From Amblyornis subalaris (lineage: Eukaryota; Chordata; Aves; Passeriformes; Ptilonorhynchidae), in contig JACAXG010000034.1 in NCBI GenBank assembly GCA_018881555.1, positions 2,552,615 to 2,616,614 on the forward strand: 64,000 nucleotides of DNA. Direction: 5' to 3'. Both the position numbers and the translations under genes were made by a program. The stretch's first letter is position 1. Each line of letters begins with the position of its first letter. This document shows, piece after piece, positions 38,801 through 51,700 of the stretch. The notes beneath the pieces were generated by a model that saw only the letters and a program-made list of their open reading frames with translations, was not told the DNA's origin and did not search any database.

Positions 38801-41800
38801 TTAGATTACTAAACATGTCTGCTTTTCTACTTACCCAGAAAAACCTATATGACTAATTATTCCTACATACTTTGTTTTCCAGAAAACTGACTTGTCACCC
38901 ATGTCTACTTTCTATGTCTACTCACAGCAAAAGCTTTACCTACAGAAGTATTTTATATAAGCTAACATTAAAACAAACAAGTAAAACGTAGTCTTCATGA
39001 TTACATATTGTTTCTAGAAGTGTAGATATTTCTGCACAGAGAGGAAAGCACAGTTTTCTTGTGAAGTTTAGTTTGTAATTTTTAAGGAAAGTACCTTAAA
39101 TGGTATGTAAAGGAAGAAATGGTAATCTCAAATGGGAAAGTAAACAAAAAAAAACCTGTATTGCTTTGAAATGGATATTCTACTTCTTTTGTAAATATAT
39201 TGGTTATATAAATTCCAAAAACGTTCATTAATGCCTATTAGCAAAATTTAGGTAGCGTAAGGCCCAGATCTAGACATGGTCAGCCTGTAAGGCTCCCTTT
39301 GCAAAAGTCTAGGACCAGCACCAAAAGACTAAATTCTTAGAACTAGGCAAGAGATCCTGTTAGTGCACAATCTGGTGCTGATAAGAACACTAATTGTTGC
39401 TAAAGGGCATATTTCCAATGATACTCACAGGAGCAATATTGTTTCAGGAATTCAGTGAGCCTCTATTGGAGAGGTAAATTAGTCTGGAATAAATACATAT
39501 TCTTTTTTTTTAATTTTCTATTCCCCCAAAAATCTGTGCTGGTAGAAGAACACTACAATCCCCTTCAACATAATAAGCTTCAATGGATTTGTTCAAAGAT
39601 GTACCAAGCAGTTTTGCATGATGACAAAATTTCATTTTCCAAAATTCTTGGAATATAATTTTTCTCTAAGAATAGTTCTATTTCAATTCCATTTTTCACA
39701 ATCTAGCTACAGCATATAACACCATATCTGTGCTTGATAAATTAACTGTTCATACAATCCAAATTCCTTTTTAATAGTTTCTAAGGCTTGAAATTTGTGA
39801 CAAATAGTTTGGAAATTGCCCATTTAATTTTGCTTTTGTCTTTCCTTCTTCAGCATAAACAGAACTTATCCGCTAGAGTCGAATAAAGTATAAAGGAAGA
39901 ACTCTATTATTCAATGTGTTTGTGATAACAGAGCACAGCACTGAGGGGAAAAGGGGCAGGGCAAATAAAGGTGGTGGTCAGTTTTACTACACCCAGTGAG
40001 GAAAATTATGGTAAATGTAGTTTCATGATTCCACTTATAATATTTCCAGGATGAACATATACCAACTCAGGTCATAGCCTACCTCTTCTTCGCTCAAAAA
40101 ATACTTTCATTCTAGTTCTAGTCATACCTTATGCAAGTAAATATCATGCTCAAACCATTCTTTCTTGGCAGGAGGTCTGCTGGAAGCTTGTATAGGGCTT
40201 TCTAAAATAACATGGCAAAGGTAACTGATTTATTGAAAAGCTAACAAATTTATTGAAAAACAGTATCAATTTCCAGGGGAAATAACTCAGAAGCCAGAGT
40301 TCAGCTCAGTTTGGGCTGAGCACCCTCTAAGGTTGTCTTTTCTCAGACAATGATCCCTATAATTACCTTAGGCAGACAAGAGAATTCCTTCTGACACACT
40401 GATGGTTCTTACTGGTAGGTATAGTCATGATACTACTAGTTTTAGTACAGTTTAGATCTTTTCAAAATATAAGGAACTCTTTTGATATAATGGGCCTCAA
40501 ATAGAAAATGAGTAAGAACTTTTACACCTTTGTGGTTCTAGGTATTAGTTTACCTGTATTGTTATTACTTCAGTGGTTTAAATTCTGTTATTATGTCATT
40601 GAACTTGAAGGTAGTATACACAGGAGAAAAATGTAATTAGAAACTGAAGAAACAGACATTTGACAAACATCAAATATAGTTACAGATATTCAGTTTATGT
40701 TTCATGGCCCAATGAGGTAACTGTCCATTATCCACAAGTGTTACTTTCCTACTTTTCACAATTTCTAATTGTTATTCTTTGTGGATTATATATTAAAATT
40801 AGCAGTTCTGGAAAGGACAAGAAAAGATATTGTAACTATTCTGCTAAATAATTAAGTTGGGTGCTGGGACTTGCAGGAAATAATATCGGCTTTGAAAGCT
40901 ATGATGGGTGTCTCCTTGATGCATATCTCAGTAGATGTGAAACTCCCTTTATGATTATATTATTCTTTTTTCCTTTGTCAGGGACTGTCTCTAATTTCGA
41001 TCCTTTGCCCTTCCATTTTTAAAGCAATATTCTTTATAGTTTTTGCCACACTTTGATCCGTGAGCACACTGAATAACAAATTTTGCAGCGGAAAGACAGC
41101 TGAAAGTCTCACATCATATTTTCCCCTCAAACTGCAGTTATATTCAGAAAGTGGCCTTTAAAAGTGACATCATGGGCTTCCATATGTGCTATCTCAACAC
41201 CTTTGGTTTCATGTGTATCAATTAAGAAACAAAGACTTTTCTCTTAGCTAATCCTTTGTTTCAGTTTCCTCCCCACCTGAACGTAATTGGGAGTTCGTTC
41301 AGTCTAACAACACAATGAATTCTGTCAGCCTAAATCCCATACCTCATGCTGGGATTTGTTAAGCACTATTAGCAAGTGGAAAAAATATGGTGGCATCAGT
41401 GCTGAGTCATCACATAAGAAAAAAAAAAGAATGTTTGTTTCTCTATAGCCCTTGTATTTTTAGCCAGTTTTTAAACCCTGTATTCATGGAATTTCTTGGT
41501 GTCTTTTACTGTACTATTTCAGTTGCTGAAGTGAAAAAGAAACTCATTCAAGTTCTGCTTATTTTCAACATGTATCTGAGTGCAGACAAGATGTTATTCA
41601 GCCATCCTAGGCACATCAGTACATAAGAAATAGTGTACAAAACCACTTCTAGCCCTAAGTAGGCCCTTATGTGCACACAGTTAATAGCTTTAGTGTACCT
41701 ACACACAAAACTCTTCAGCCTAGGTAATTCTTTTTCGAAAGTATAAAAGCCTCATTCCTCGCCAACCACTGTACAAAGTGTGCACAGAGCCTTTCCTGGA

Positions 41801-43519
41801 AGGAAAGGAGGAAATAAAAGGACCTGTGCCGTCAGACAGATGACAGAAAGGTAAAAAGTACCAACACATGCAACAATCTCCCATTTAAAGAAAATAGATT
41901 TCTGAGTGTGAAAAGAGATGGTGAAATGAAGATGTAAGAAAATGAGCTGGTGAAAGCAGCGAATGGACAATGTGAAAGAATGGCTAGGAAAAAGAAGCAA
42001 GAGTGAAAAAAGACAAGACATGGTGAGAAACAAAGATGAGGCACATTGTGTAACTACAGATCATGACGATGATTCATAAACCTGTAGCTAGGACTCTTTA
42101 GAGGGAAGAAAATCTTGTTCACTCATAGGGATGCAGAAGGAAACCTGGTTATCTTTCTCTTATGCAATTTTGCAGTTTTATATTGTTTTGTTATGAATGC
42201 CTGTGTTGAAATCCTTAAGTAGTACATCAAAATCTACTCCTGAACTGTAGAAAACGGGCAACAGAGTAGGAATTAGGACAGCCAGTTCTAAAGAGTGATG
42301 TGCTGCAATCAGGTAGTGAACCTGAATTCAGAAAAGGAATGAGATTCTGCCAGAAATGCCGGGGGTTGTTGCCAGACCCTTTCTTTGTAGCTGTCTTTAC
42401 CATAACTAGTTGGGCAGGCCTGGAGGAACTGAGGCCTGTATGAGCTCGGTTTGAGCAGTGGCAGGTTTAGATGAGGAGTTGCCTTGGCAAAACTCGACCC
42501 AGAAACCACAGCTCAAAGTAAGACCAGCACAGGAACCCAACAGACACTGGGAGAGTTGCTCCATGGTACTGACTTGCATGACCTTGAATCCTTGACACAG
42601 GTTTAGGGATTTCCATGCCTGTGAGCTACAATTCTGGACGAATCACTAACTGGATCTCTGGATACAGGCCTTGCCTCGTTCCAGATAAATGCTATTTGTG
42701 ATTTTACTCCTGCGAATGTTCCTGAGGAGGGATGTCTGTAACATTGTAGAGGAGAATAAAATAGAGTCCCCTGAAAACTTGAAAGCAAATAAAGTGCTGG
42801 ATGGAAGCTAAGCCCAAACATTTCACTCTCTGGTTCCCCTTAGACAAGATAAATTTGGCTGCTATTCCCAATATTTTTGGAAAGGCTTATATACCCAGCA
42901 GCCATTCAACCAGTCAGATAACAGAGTAATTTATAAATTAATAGAGCAAGGAGTTAATTGTGCAACAAGTCAGTGAGTGATTTTAAAACGTAGATGAGGA
43001 GTCCTTTCCCTCTATTATTTCTGTAATAATGAAATTATGGTTGTCCATCTGCTCTTTTTACCTTTGAGGAAGGGTTTAGTCCCAGCTTATTTTGTTTATG
43101 ATAATTAGAGTTTCACGTCACTGACCATCTGGAACAGGAGATGTGAGCACTGGGAAACTAACCAAAGTTGCTATTAGCAGGAACTTTAAAAGAGCTTCTT
43201 TCCCAGAATAGAGGAAATCCCACATAAAATATTTGTGTCCTTAATAAAACTTCCTTTCTTTTTTCCTCCATGAGCCTTACTGTATAGACCAGTGTTATGC
43301 TTAAATCAGAGGAAAAAATGCTATTGAATTTTTGTGATGCTTGTTAAAACTGGAATTTGAGTATGAAAATGGAGACTTGGAACAGAATGTTTTCAGAAGG
43401 TAATTCTCATTACTCTATTTTTTTCACACTTCAGTATTTCATATCCTTTTTTCCAATTTTAGTGCCATATTAAAATTTTACTTAGGATCCGGTTAATATA
43501 TGCTAAAGGTCTTACTCGC
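35855..43519. other. Intronic sequence with no recognised gene
   Basis: AT-rich intron with only short frames lacking recognisable domains. A moderately GC-rich stretch at 42310-42840 has an unremarkable sequence and might be an old repeat. Nothing here could be assigned. Confidence 0.4.
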
Positions 43520-44110
43520 TGTGGTACTGGGTCTGGCTGAGCTGGAGTTCATTTCCCCCCAGCAGCCTTCACAGAGCTGTGCTTTGCATTGGGAGCTGGA
43601 AAGGTGCTGATAACTCAGCAGTGTTTTGGCTACAGCTGAGCAGCCCTGGCACAGCATCGGTGCTGTCTCTCCAGCATCCCAGTGGTAGGCTGGAGGTGGG
43701 CAAATGCTTGGGAGAGGACACAGCCAGGACAACTGACCCAAACTGACCAAAGGCATGTTCCATTCCATATGACATGCTCAGCAATACAAGCTAAGAGAAA
43801 GGAGGAAAGGCCAGGGGAGGCATTTGTTACTGCATTCATCTTTCAGAGCAACTGCTACACATACTTGCTACAGATACACATGCCCTAATTCCCAGGAAGT
43901 GTCTGGACATCACCCAGCAATAGGAAGCAGAGAATAAAACTTTTGTTTTCCTTTGCTTTCACAAACAGATTTTGCTTTATTAACGTGCCTTTATCTTGCC
44001 TCATGGGCTTTTTTCCATCTTGTTTTCCTCCCCCTCCCCATCCTGCTGAGGAGGGAGTGATAGAGTGGCTGGGTGGGCACCTGTCATCCAGCCAGGGTCA
44101 GCCCACCACA
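43520..44110 (+). mobile_element. Avian ERVL-type LTR, sense
   Basis: About 590 bp from TGTGGTACTGG to GCCCACCACA with TG...CA ends. Internal landmarks typical of this bird LTR type are 'cagtgttttggctacagctg' (about 43619-43638), 'gaggacacagccaggacaac' (about 43713-43732) and 'gaataaaacttttgttttcc' (about 43932-43951, containing AATAAA). It closes with 'ccagggtcagcccacc'. There is no adjacent internal region, so it is probably a solo LTR. No clear target duplication is visible, which suggests age. Being in sense orientation, it could supply a promoter or poly(A) signal to SLC9A9 transcripts. Confidence 0.78.
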
Positions 44111-46507
44111 GTTCTGTAATTGGCACTGCTTTGTCTATGCCATTTATTTGAATAGGCAGCCTTCGGTTGCAGTCTGCTAAGCTAGAATAGATTTCAGCGA
44201 GCAATGCTATGGAGATTGCCCTCAGGGATGTATGAAAATGTAGCTTAGCTCAAATCAGCTGGGAATGTCTGTACTTGTCATACCCAATCAAATCAGGGTA
44301 GCTGCAGGTATCTCTGACCACTTATACACAAACAGATGGATAAGTTTTAAGCTAAGAATTAAGAGTGCTGCTCACAGTCCTTGCAAAATCACACCTAATT
44401 ACTTAGCTACATTTTCCCCACAAATGACCAAATTGGCATCAAAGCTTCTTCATTTCAAAGATTTCTACTGGGAACTCTTCAGAACTGAAGTACACCCTGG
44501 TACAAGTCAGCTTGGGTTTTGAGCTCTTCCAGATGTTTTTTCTTGTCCAAATAACCTTTCTTTAGTGAATAAGACAGACTTTTCTGAGAGCAAGATAATT
44601 ACATACAGAGTCTAATTCTACTTACAGAGACAACTCCCTTCTAGTTTAAAATGATAGTATTGATAATATTTCCCTTGAAGTGTTCCAAAAGAAAGCTCAT
44701 TTCATCCTCTCTGGATGAAATACTGTATGTAAGAGTCTGTCTGGTTCTTGCGATAAATCAACATACTTCTCATGTCTCCTGGCAGAGGAGACAGAGGAGG
44801 AGTGTGTCGGAAAGGTGAGGGAGACCTTGCCATTTCATTTGTGGGGTAGCCCAGTTCACTGCTCAAATCCTTCCCAGAAATACAGTATTGGAGAGCACGG
44901 CTATCTCAAAGAGGCAGAGTTTGTAACAACATGGTACTCCATAAGAATTCTGTTATTCTTTGGAGGTCAGGTTGCACTTACATGAAAGAAGAACCCATTC
45001 CCACTGTGGGAGAATGGACTATTTCCAGTGGCTACCCAGGAACACTAGGAAAGACTGAAGTCTCTTGTGATCCCTCTGTGAACCTTTCCAGAAGCTATGT
45101 GCTACAGTTCAATTTGAATTTCATCATTCTGACCAGCTCTAAGCCTTTTTCTTTTTTTACCAACAGCAGGATCAGGTAAACTGCTTCCTGTTGCAAGCCT
45201 TGATCTTTTAAGACTCAAATCCTTAAGCTACTGAGGCTGTTAGAACTAACATAACTCTCCATGAAATTCTCTTGCATGTGCATATGTGCAAATAAATAAA
45301 TAAATAAATATACTTCTGTGTGCATGGGGAACTATCCATAAAGCACATCAAAACAATGCAAATGTTATCAAGTACTCAAAAGTTATGTAATGGCCAAATT
45401 ATTTCACATCTTAAAAAGTAGGAATTGAGAGGCACCTTTTGTAAACATTTTAATCAAATCTAATTTTTAAGTTTACTTTTTCGCACACAGAAACCCCCCA
45501 CTCTCCATGCCCAAGACATTACTTCATTGTGCATGTTTCACCTTTTGAATTAGGAACTTTAACGTTTTCAGGATATACTTTTGTCACTTGAGCAAAGAGA
45601 ATAATTGATAACAGTAGCATCAGCTGCCTTCCTTCAGTGCCAGGCACAGCAGGAGCGACTGCAAACCTCTCACTACTGCATTTCACAGCTACTTAAATGA
45701 TGAGACTCAGCAAAATTTCTACTCTTAGAATTTATTCCAACGGTTATAGAGCTCCACTCTCTCCTTGTTTCCACCTGCTTTTGTATTGGTCTCAATCTTA
45801 TTCCTTCTCCGTCCTTTATCTTTTCACGAGACAATGGTCACCATCTCTATCTCGCTCTACCTATTCTCCTGAACTGCATGACCTACTCCACCACTTCTGC
45901 TGTGGTCACCANTCCTTGGGTCTCCCATCTGAGATACAAAGAAATTATTTCTAGAGGTAATCTAGGACTGTAAACTCTTAACCCAACCTCCTTCATTCCC
46001 TAAAGCCAAGAGAAACCCTGACTTCATTTCTGGTACAAGCACCTCTTCATTATCCTTCTTATTATGTTCTGTCAAACAGAGGCATTAATGAGGACAAGAG
46101 GGGGTGATGAGATGGTCAGTTCTGAAGACTGGAGACACAGCAGCTGGCAGAGCTTGGGGAGCAGCAATTTCAGGAAAAAAAACAAATTTAAGTTTTAGAT
46201 GGTACACGCGTAAAAAAATGAGATCTTGGAAGATTTTTAGTTGATGAAGTTTATCAGATCTCCACTGAGATTTGTCAGCTAAACATTTCAGAAACCCTTA
46301 AAAATTTGCATAATTTTGCCACATTTTCACAAGGGTGAAAGATATGTAAAACAGATGGGTAATTTCCTCTTTCCTCCCCTTAGAAATGACAAGTCTGAAT
46401 TTCAAAGTGGTACAGTGAGAAAGCTTTGTGATTACGTGGTTGTAAGGTTTCTGTCCAAGATAAGCACAAATGTATTCTCTCTATTCTGGATCTGCAGAAT
46501 GCCAAAT
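44111..46507. other. Intronic sequence with a short (AAAT)n repeat
   Basis: No gene recognised. An (AAAT) repeat of about five units lies at 45290-45310, and an isolated N is at 45912. The frames are short and overlapping. Confidence 0.5.
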
Positions 46508-46747
46508 TAAAAAAAGAAAAAGAAAGAAAAAGAAAAAGAAAGAAAAAGAAAAAGAAAAAGAAAAAGAAAAAGAAAAAGAAAAAGAAAAAGAAAAAGAAAA
46601 AGAAAAAGAAAAAGNAAAAAGAAAAAGAAAAAGAAAAAGAAAAAGAAAAAGAAAAAGAAAAAGAAAAAGAAAAAGAAAAAGAAAAAGAAAAAAAAAGAAA
46701 AAGAAAAGAATAAGAACAAAAGAGAAAAAAAAAGAAAAAGAAAAAAG
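46508..46747. repeat. (GAAAAA)n polypurine microsatellite, about 240 bp
   Basis: Nearly pure purine tract of about 35-40 units of GAAAAA, with occasional GAAA or longer A interruptions at both ends and one N at 46615. Both apparent long frames here (Lys/Glu/Arg-rich on +, Phe/Leu/Ser-rich on -) are translations of the repeat and not genes. The N and the repeat length suggest the assembled length may not be exact. Confidence 0.97.
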
Positions 46748-48529
46748 TCTTCATAGAAATTGCAAATGCACATGGCAGTGTAGTCTCAACAGTGGCATTT
46801 TGGCGAAGTCACAAGCCGTGACAGAGACAGGAAACATTCAAGGCAGCAGTTGTGCAAGTGGCCCTGAGAGAGCTCAGTGTGACAGAGCTTGTTCATTTCT
46901 ACTGTTTAGGGCAATGGGACTTATGAACATTCCCTGTAAAGACCATTGTACCAAGAAAAGAAATCGCATCTTTTTATCGGTTTACTCTTAATGCATTTGG
47001 AACTTTGATGTTCCCTAACTAATTGCTAATTATAATGATCTCTGTATTCTCAATGTAATATGCATATGCGTATGTTTGGATTTCTAATGAAATTTCAGCA
47101 CCTTTCTGGGGAGGCATAGTGGCATTAGAATTTGGATTTTGAAAGGGAAGGTTTAAATATTATTAAAACTTTGAACAAAGTAGCATCCCAACAATTGAAT
47201 AAACTGATATTCACATTTTTCCCTTAGTAATTTCTCCATTACAAAAACTCACAAAAGTGAAATAATTTTCTAACTTAAAGCGTTTTCATTTTGTATCCCC
47301 ATTCATTTAATGTTTATTTTCACTTAAAAGAAATCAAACAGTTCTTTCTTTCTACATTGTTCTACTGATCGGTAGCAAGCACAGCCAGAAAGGATAGTGA
47401 GAGAAATGAGAATAATAGAGTGCCTAGCAGGCTTCCGTTCCCTGCCTCAGACACACTGGGAGAGGGTTACAGCTAGATGAAAGTAATCCTGAAGAAAATA
47501 TTTCAGGCTCCTGAACCATTTAACAGTGTACATCTTCTTTATTACAGTATTTTTATTCCTGGAGAATAAGGCTAAAGGTATTTCTAAACTCTCATTTTAG
47601 GATGTTCACAGTTTTACATTCTATTTCCATCATTAGCAGGCCTTAGCCCACAGCTTGGAGAGTGTTTTCTTTGTGCATTGTTACAGTGAGGTGAATGCAA
47701 AAATTTCTGAGGCAAGACTCCTACATTCTAGTAATTATGAGGGTAATGAAGCCAGGCAGAATTATTTTCCTCATATTAATAGCTGTGTTTAAGCCTCATA
47801 GAACTTTCTGTCTAGGGAAAATATTTATTTTTAAACTAAGTGGTGGAAATTAATGTGTTATACTACACGTTTATCCATAAATCAATGGAGTCTTTGCAAA
47901 GCCAGAAGGAAAAATTTTCTGTTTGGCTGCCTATCATTTCTGAAAGATTTTCCACAGTGCACTGGATGGGCCAATAGCACATACCTGAATTTTAAATAAA
48001 GGAAGATGTTCCTTAACTCTTTTAATCTTAGCATTGAGGAATGATTCACAATCAGAAACCTTAGCATGTGTACTAATGAATAATGCATTTTTATCAAAGC
48101 AAGAACTCCCATCCAGTATATTTGGTGTTAGGTCCCTTTGATTAAGTGATTTATATTTAGGAAACTGGGGGGGGGGGGNGGGGNACCGGGAGGAGGGGAG
48201 CATTTTATTGTCCAGATTATTTTCAAGATTACCATTAACTTTTAGATTATTCTTCAAGTAGCATGTGTTTATGTAGCAAGGCTTAAAATTGATTTATCAT
48301 TTGAAACTCCTATATCAAGGATAAAGAAATACAGACTTCCAAGTGTTTTGAGTAAAATATCCCTGAAGATGGAAGGCAGAGATATAGAATGAGTGTGTGT
48401 TCATGTGTGTTTTCAAGTGGTGATTCCCTCTCTTGGTTTAATTTTACCATGAGTGAAGTTCAGTAATCCTCCAGAGGAAGGGGTATTGGCAGGTGTGGTA
48501 ATCAGCACTGACTGAACGCTTGAGCAAAC
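46748..48529. other. Intronic sequence with a G-run
   Basis: No gene recognised. A run of about 16 Gs interrupted by an N lies at 48167-48183, with another N at 48184, followed by 'accgggaggaggggag'. This could form a G-quadruplex and is probably the reason for the ambiguous calls. The remainder is AT-rich. Confidence 0.6.
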
Positions 48530-48790
48530 CAATTTCCACAAGGTTCAGCAGCCCCGTCTCTGTTCTCAGCAGCCCAAGCCGCTCACGTGAACCCCCGAGG
48601 CTGTGGAGAGCCAGCTACAGTTTAGAAGGGCTCCAGGCAGAGCAGCCTTTTGCGGCTCCTGGACAAGGAGGAAAGGTACAAGACGGATGCGGAGCCACCT
48701 CTCAGCCCATCTGCCAGCCTGCCCAAGACCCATTCCCCGTCAGACTGCACAGTCTGCCTCTAAACGCCTCTCTGCTCATGCTCTGAGCTA
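48530..48790. promoter_or_regulatory. GC-rich intronic patch with TCACGTGA E-box
   Basis: A short block of raised GC content containing the palindrome TCACGTGA at 48583-48590, a CACGTG E-box with flanks like MiT/TFE-family sites. Two overlapping + frames (72 and 88 codons) have no recognisable domain. It could be an enhancer or an old insertion, and function is not shown by sequence alone. Confidence 0.3.
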
Positions 48791-51700
48791 TTGCTTTTCA
48801 GTCAGCTTTTACCAGAGATAGAACTCCAAGCTCTGTTTTTCTCTTTCAAGTAAGTCTGGACCTGTTCTATCACATTCTCAGAAATTCTATCTTGAAATAT
48901 TTTTTTTATTCCAAAAGAGAATTAAATGAACTATACCTTCCCAGCACAGTGGATTTTTCCAGTGGATGACTGTTAGTACATGTACTGGGACTTGTTAGAT
49001 TACACTTTCTTTGTAGAGCACTGTCCAGTAATTTTGTTTTAATATTCTGACGTTAAAGGTATAACAGAGATGTCAAAGAACTTCAGGCTGCAGAGCGATA
49101 AGGTAGTAAGCAATAGGTAATATTGCAATTTTAAAATTTCTACCATGGCTAGTAGAAATAAAATGTTAGCATATTAGCAGAAAGGTAAATGAAGAGAGCC
49201 TCAGGCCCACCTTGCTCCTACAGGAATATTGCTGCCATTCTCTATGCAAGGCTGACCAGCTTTTCTAGCAAGTGAAACACCTTTCCCTAAGGTGAAATTT
49301 CATTCTGTTTATTTGCTATTTTTGGATCAGGAACAGAGACTTACAATTCAGAATATCTCTAAATCCCCATCCTCAGCTCCAGTATATCAAGAAAACAAAA
49401 CATGTAACATGTTTTGTTTCTGACATTATTACTGCCAACACTAGAGCATACAATTCACATCTGGATTTATTTTAGAGTTTCTCATAACAGCTGCATTTCT
49501 TGTCTTTGCTTGGATCCATTTTTAAAAATTAAAATTGCCATGGCAACAGCTGCAACCATTTATTATAAAGCAATAGAAGTGGAACTAATATTTGTGAGAG
49601 AAGCTTTGTTATCAGGACAGCATTTCATTCAGACAATACCCGAGTCATTTTTCCCTAGCTGTTCCATTTTTTAAAAGAAAAATATAGAAAATATTTTCAA
49701 TAATGAAATGTAGGTGGGATTGAACAGCTCAGGAGATTAAAAAGATTTTCTTCTTTAGATTACTGGCTCATCTCAAATCCAGATTAGCAAAAGGCAAGAA
49801 TTATCATCTGTTTGGTGGGCACATGATAAAATTGATAGGGGTATGGAGCTTTGAAAATCCCATTCCCATAGCAGCTATGTTCTCAACTGCAGCACAGAAA
49901 CAGAAAACTGAGTACATAGGGTGTGTCTTCGCTGGGGGAAAAGATGATGTGACCCATCCTTGAGGAGTGCTAATGATTAATGCAAAGGAAAACTTCATAG
50001 GCAGCTTGCAGTGCTAACACAAAACAGTTCCAAGTGAACTATCCTGCCCTTCACATCACTTGCAATGTACTGTGTTACCTGACAGAAGGGTACTATTTTC
50101 CCAGTAAAATTTGGCTAAAGAGGGATGTTTGGCACCCGATCTCAAGGTTATGTTGCTTCAAGTCAGGATTGAGGTAGGGTCATCTTAATGCATGGTCTGG
50201 GTAAATTAGAAATCATGTGGACCATTTTGTTTGCATCTGTTTACAATATTTCTTGAAGGATTGATCTTTTTTTAAAAAGAATCTCTATAAGAATCTGGGT
50301 AGGAGTAGAAAAATTGTACTCCAGATATTAAAAAGCTACATGAAATGTGGATTTTTTCCTATTTAAACCCCTTCTGACTGTGAAAGAATCTGTTTTGCAT
50401 GCACAGACTATATAGGGATGATATACAATGTTGCGGACACATACCGGGGATTACATTTCTTCCTATTTATTACACACTAGAGAGTCTTAGGGGGAGTGAA
50501 AGAAAACACTGAAATAAAAAAAAAAAAACTTTAGACACACTTTCATACTCCTTCCACTCTAAATTTTGCAGGATTCAGTGTACCTTATCTCTATCAATTA
50601 CATTCAGCATTGGAGCCCCCAGTGACTGCTCTGTTCACAAGTCCCTGAAGATGCTGAAGTTCAGTGAAGGCAGTAGACATGGGGCTCCTTTCTTAATCTC
50701 TGACAGAAAACATTCTGGAAGTGAAAAAGGCTGAGACTGTTGATAGGCCAGAAATTTGGCACAGTGCCATAATTTTGGCAATTGACAATCCATCTGCTCC
50801 AGCAACTGCCTGCATCCTCTAGCAGCACCCTTACCTGTGTCTAGGATATAATAATTTAAACACAAGCAGTTGCTTGCAGATCTCTTAAAAGACAAAGAGT
50901 ACCCATACTTACTAAGCTCGAGGGTTTTTGCAAACAAAGGTTATCATATAGTCCAGCTTCATCAAATTAGTTTTGTGTCATGGACAGTTTATTTCAGGGA
51001 GGTAACAGAGGAAAAACAGAAGAAAAAACAAAAGTACTCCTCTTATGCCTGAGAAAAAGCTATGAAAGCAGATAGTTCACACTATTTATTTTTATAATGA
51101 GATCTGGTAGACTGTGTAAGACTGGTAGAATATAAAACTAAGATCTGGTAGGAATCACAAAGATAGTTTTCTTCGTCCTGCTTCCTCACTTAACCTTTCA
51201 ATTCTTTGTAGCATATTCCCAGTAGCATGCTCCCAATTCTGTCCTTCCTCTTCAACATTCCTAGGTAAGATTTACACTCAGTTACACTTCACACAGGGCA
51301 GTTACATGGAACAGCTGAGGTTTGGCAGACCAGTGGTAAGAATGGGGTTCTCTCCTGTCTTACTGACAAGAGGAGAGGAGCAGTGAGAGAACAGTCTGTT
51401 TTCCTCAAGATGAGGAGGACTGGGCACTTAGAGCTTCCTCACACTGTCTGTGGGAGTATCGAGCTGTGTGCAGGCAGGCTTCCTCTCAATTTGGAATGTT
51501 GTCTGTGGAAACACTGGATGAACTGCCCTTGAACACATCAGTCTCAAGATTCTCATAAGCAGATGTCACTGAAGAAAAAAGTCCTTTGAATATTAAATAA
51601 GAACTTGCTGCATATGTTCTTCCATTGATCAGCTAAGCGATCCGATATTGCCCCTCCACTCCTTTGTTCAAATTCCTTCAAGGGGATTTCAGAGAAGATT

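Noticed and set aside
43493..43839. Overlapping minus-strand frames of 69-91 codons
   Set aside because: They cover the 5' part of the sense LTR at 43520 and have no coding features.
46380..46991. Lys/Glu-rich 173-codon + frame and Phe/Leu-rich minus frames
   Set aside because: Direct translation of the GAAAAA microsatellite.
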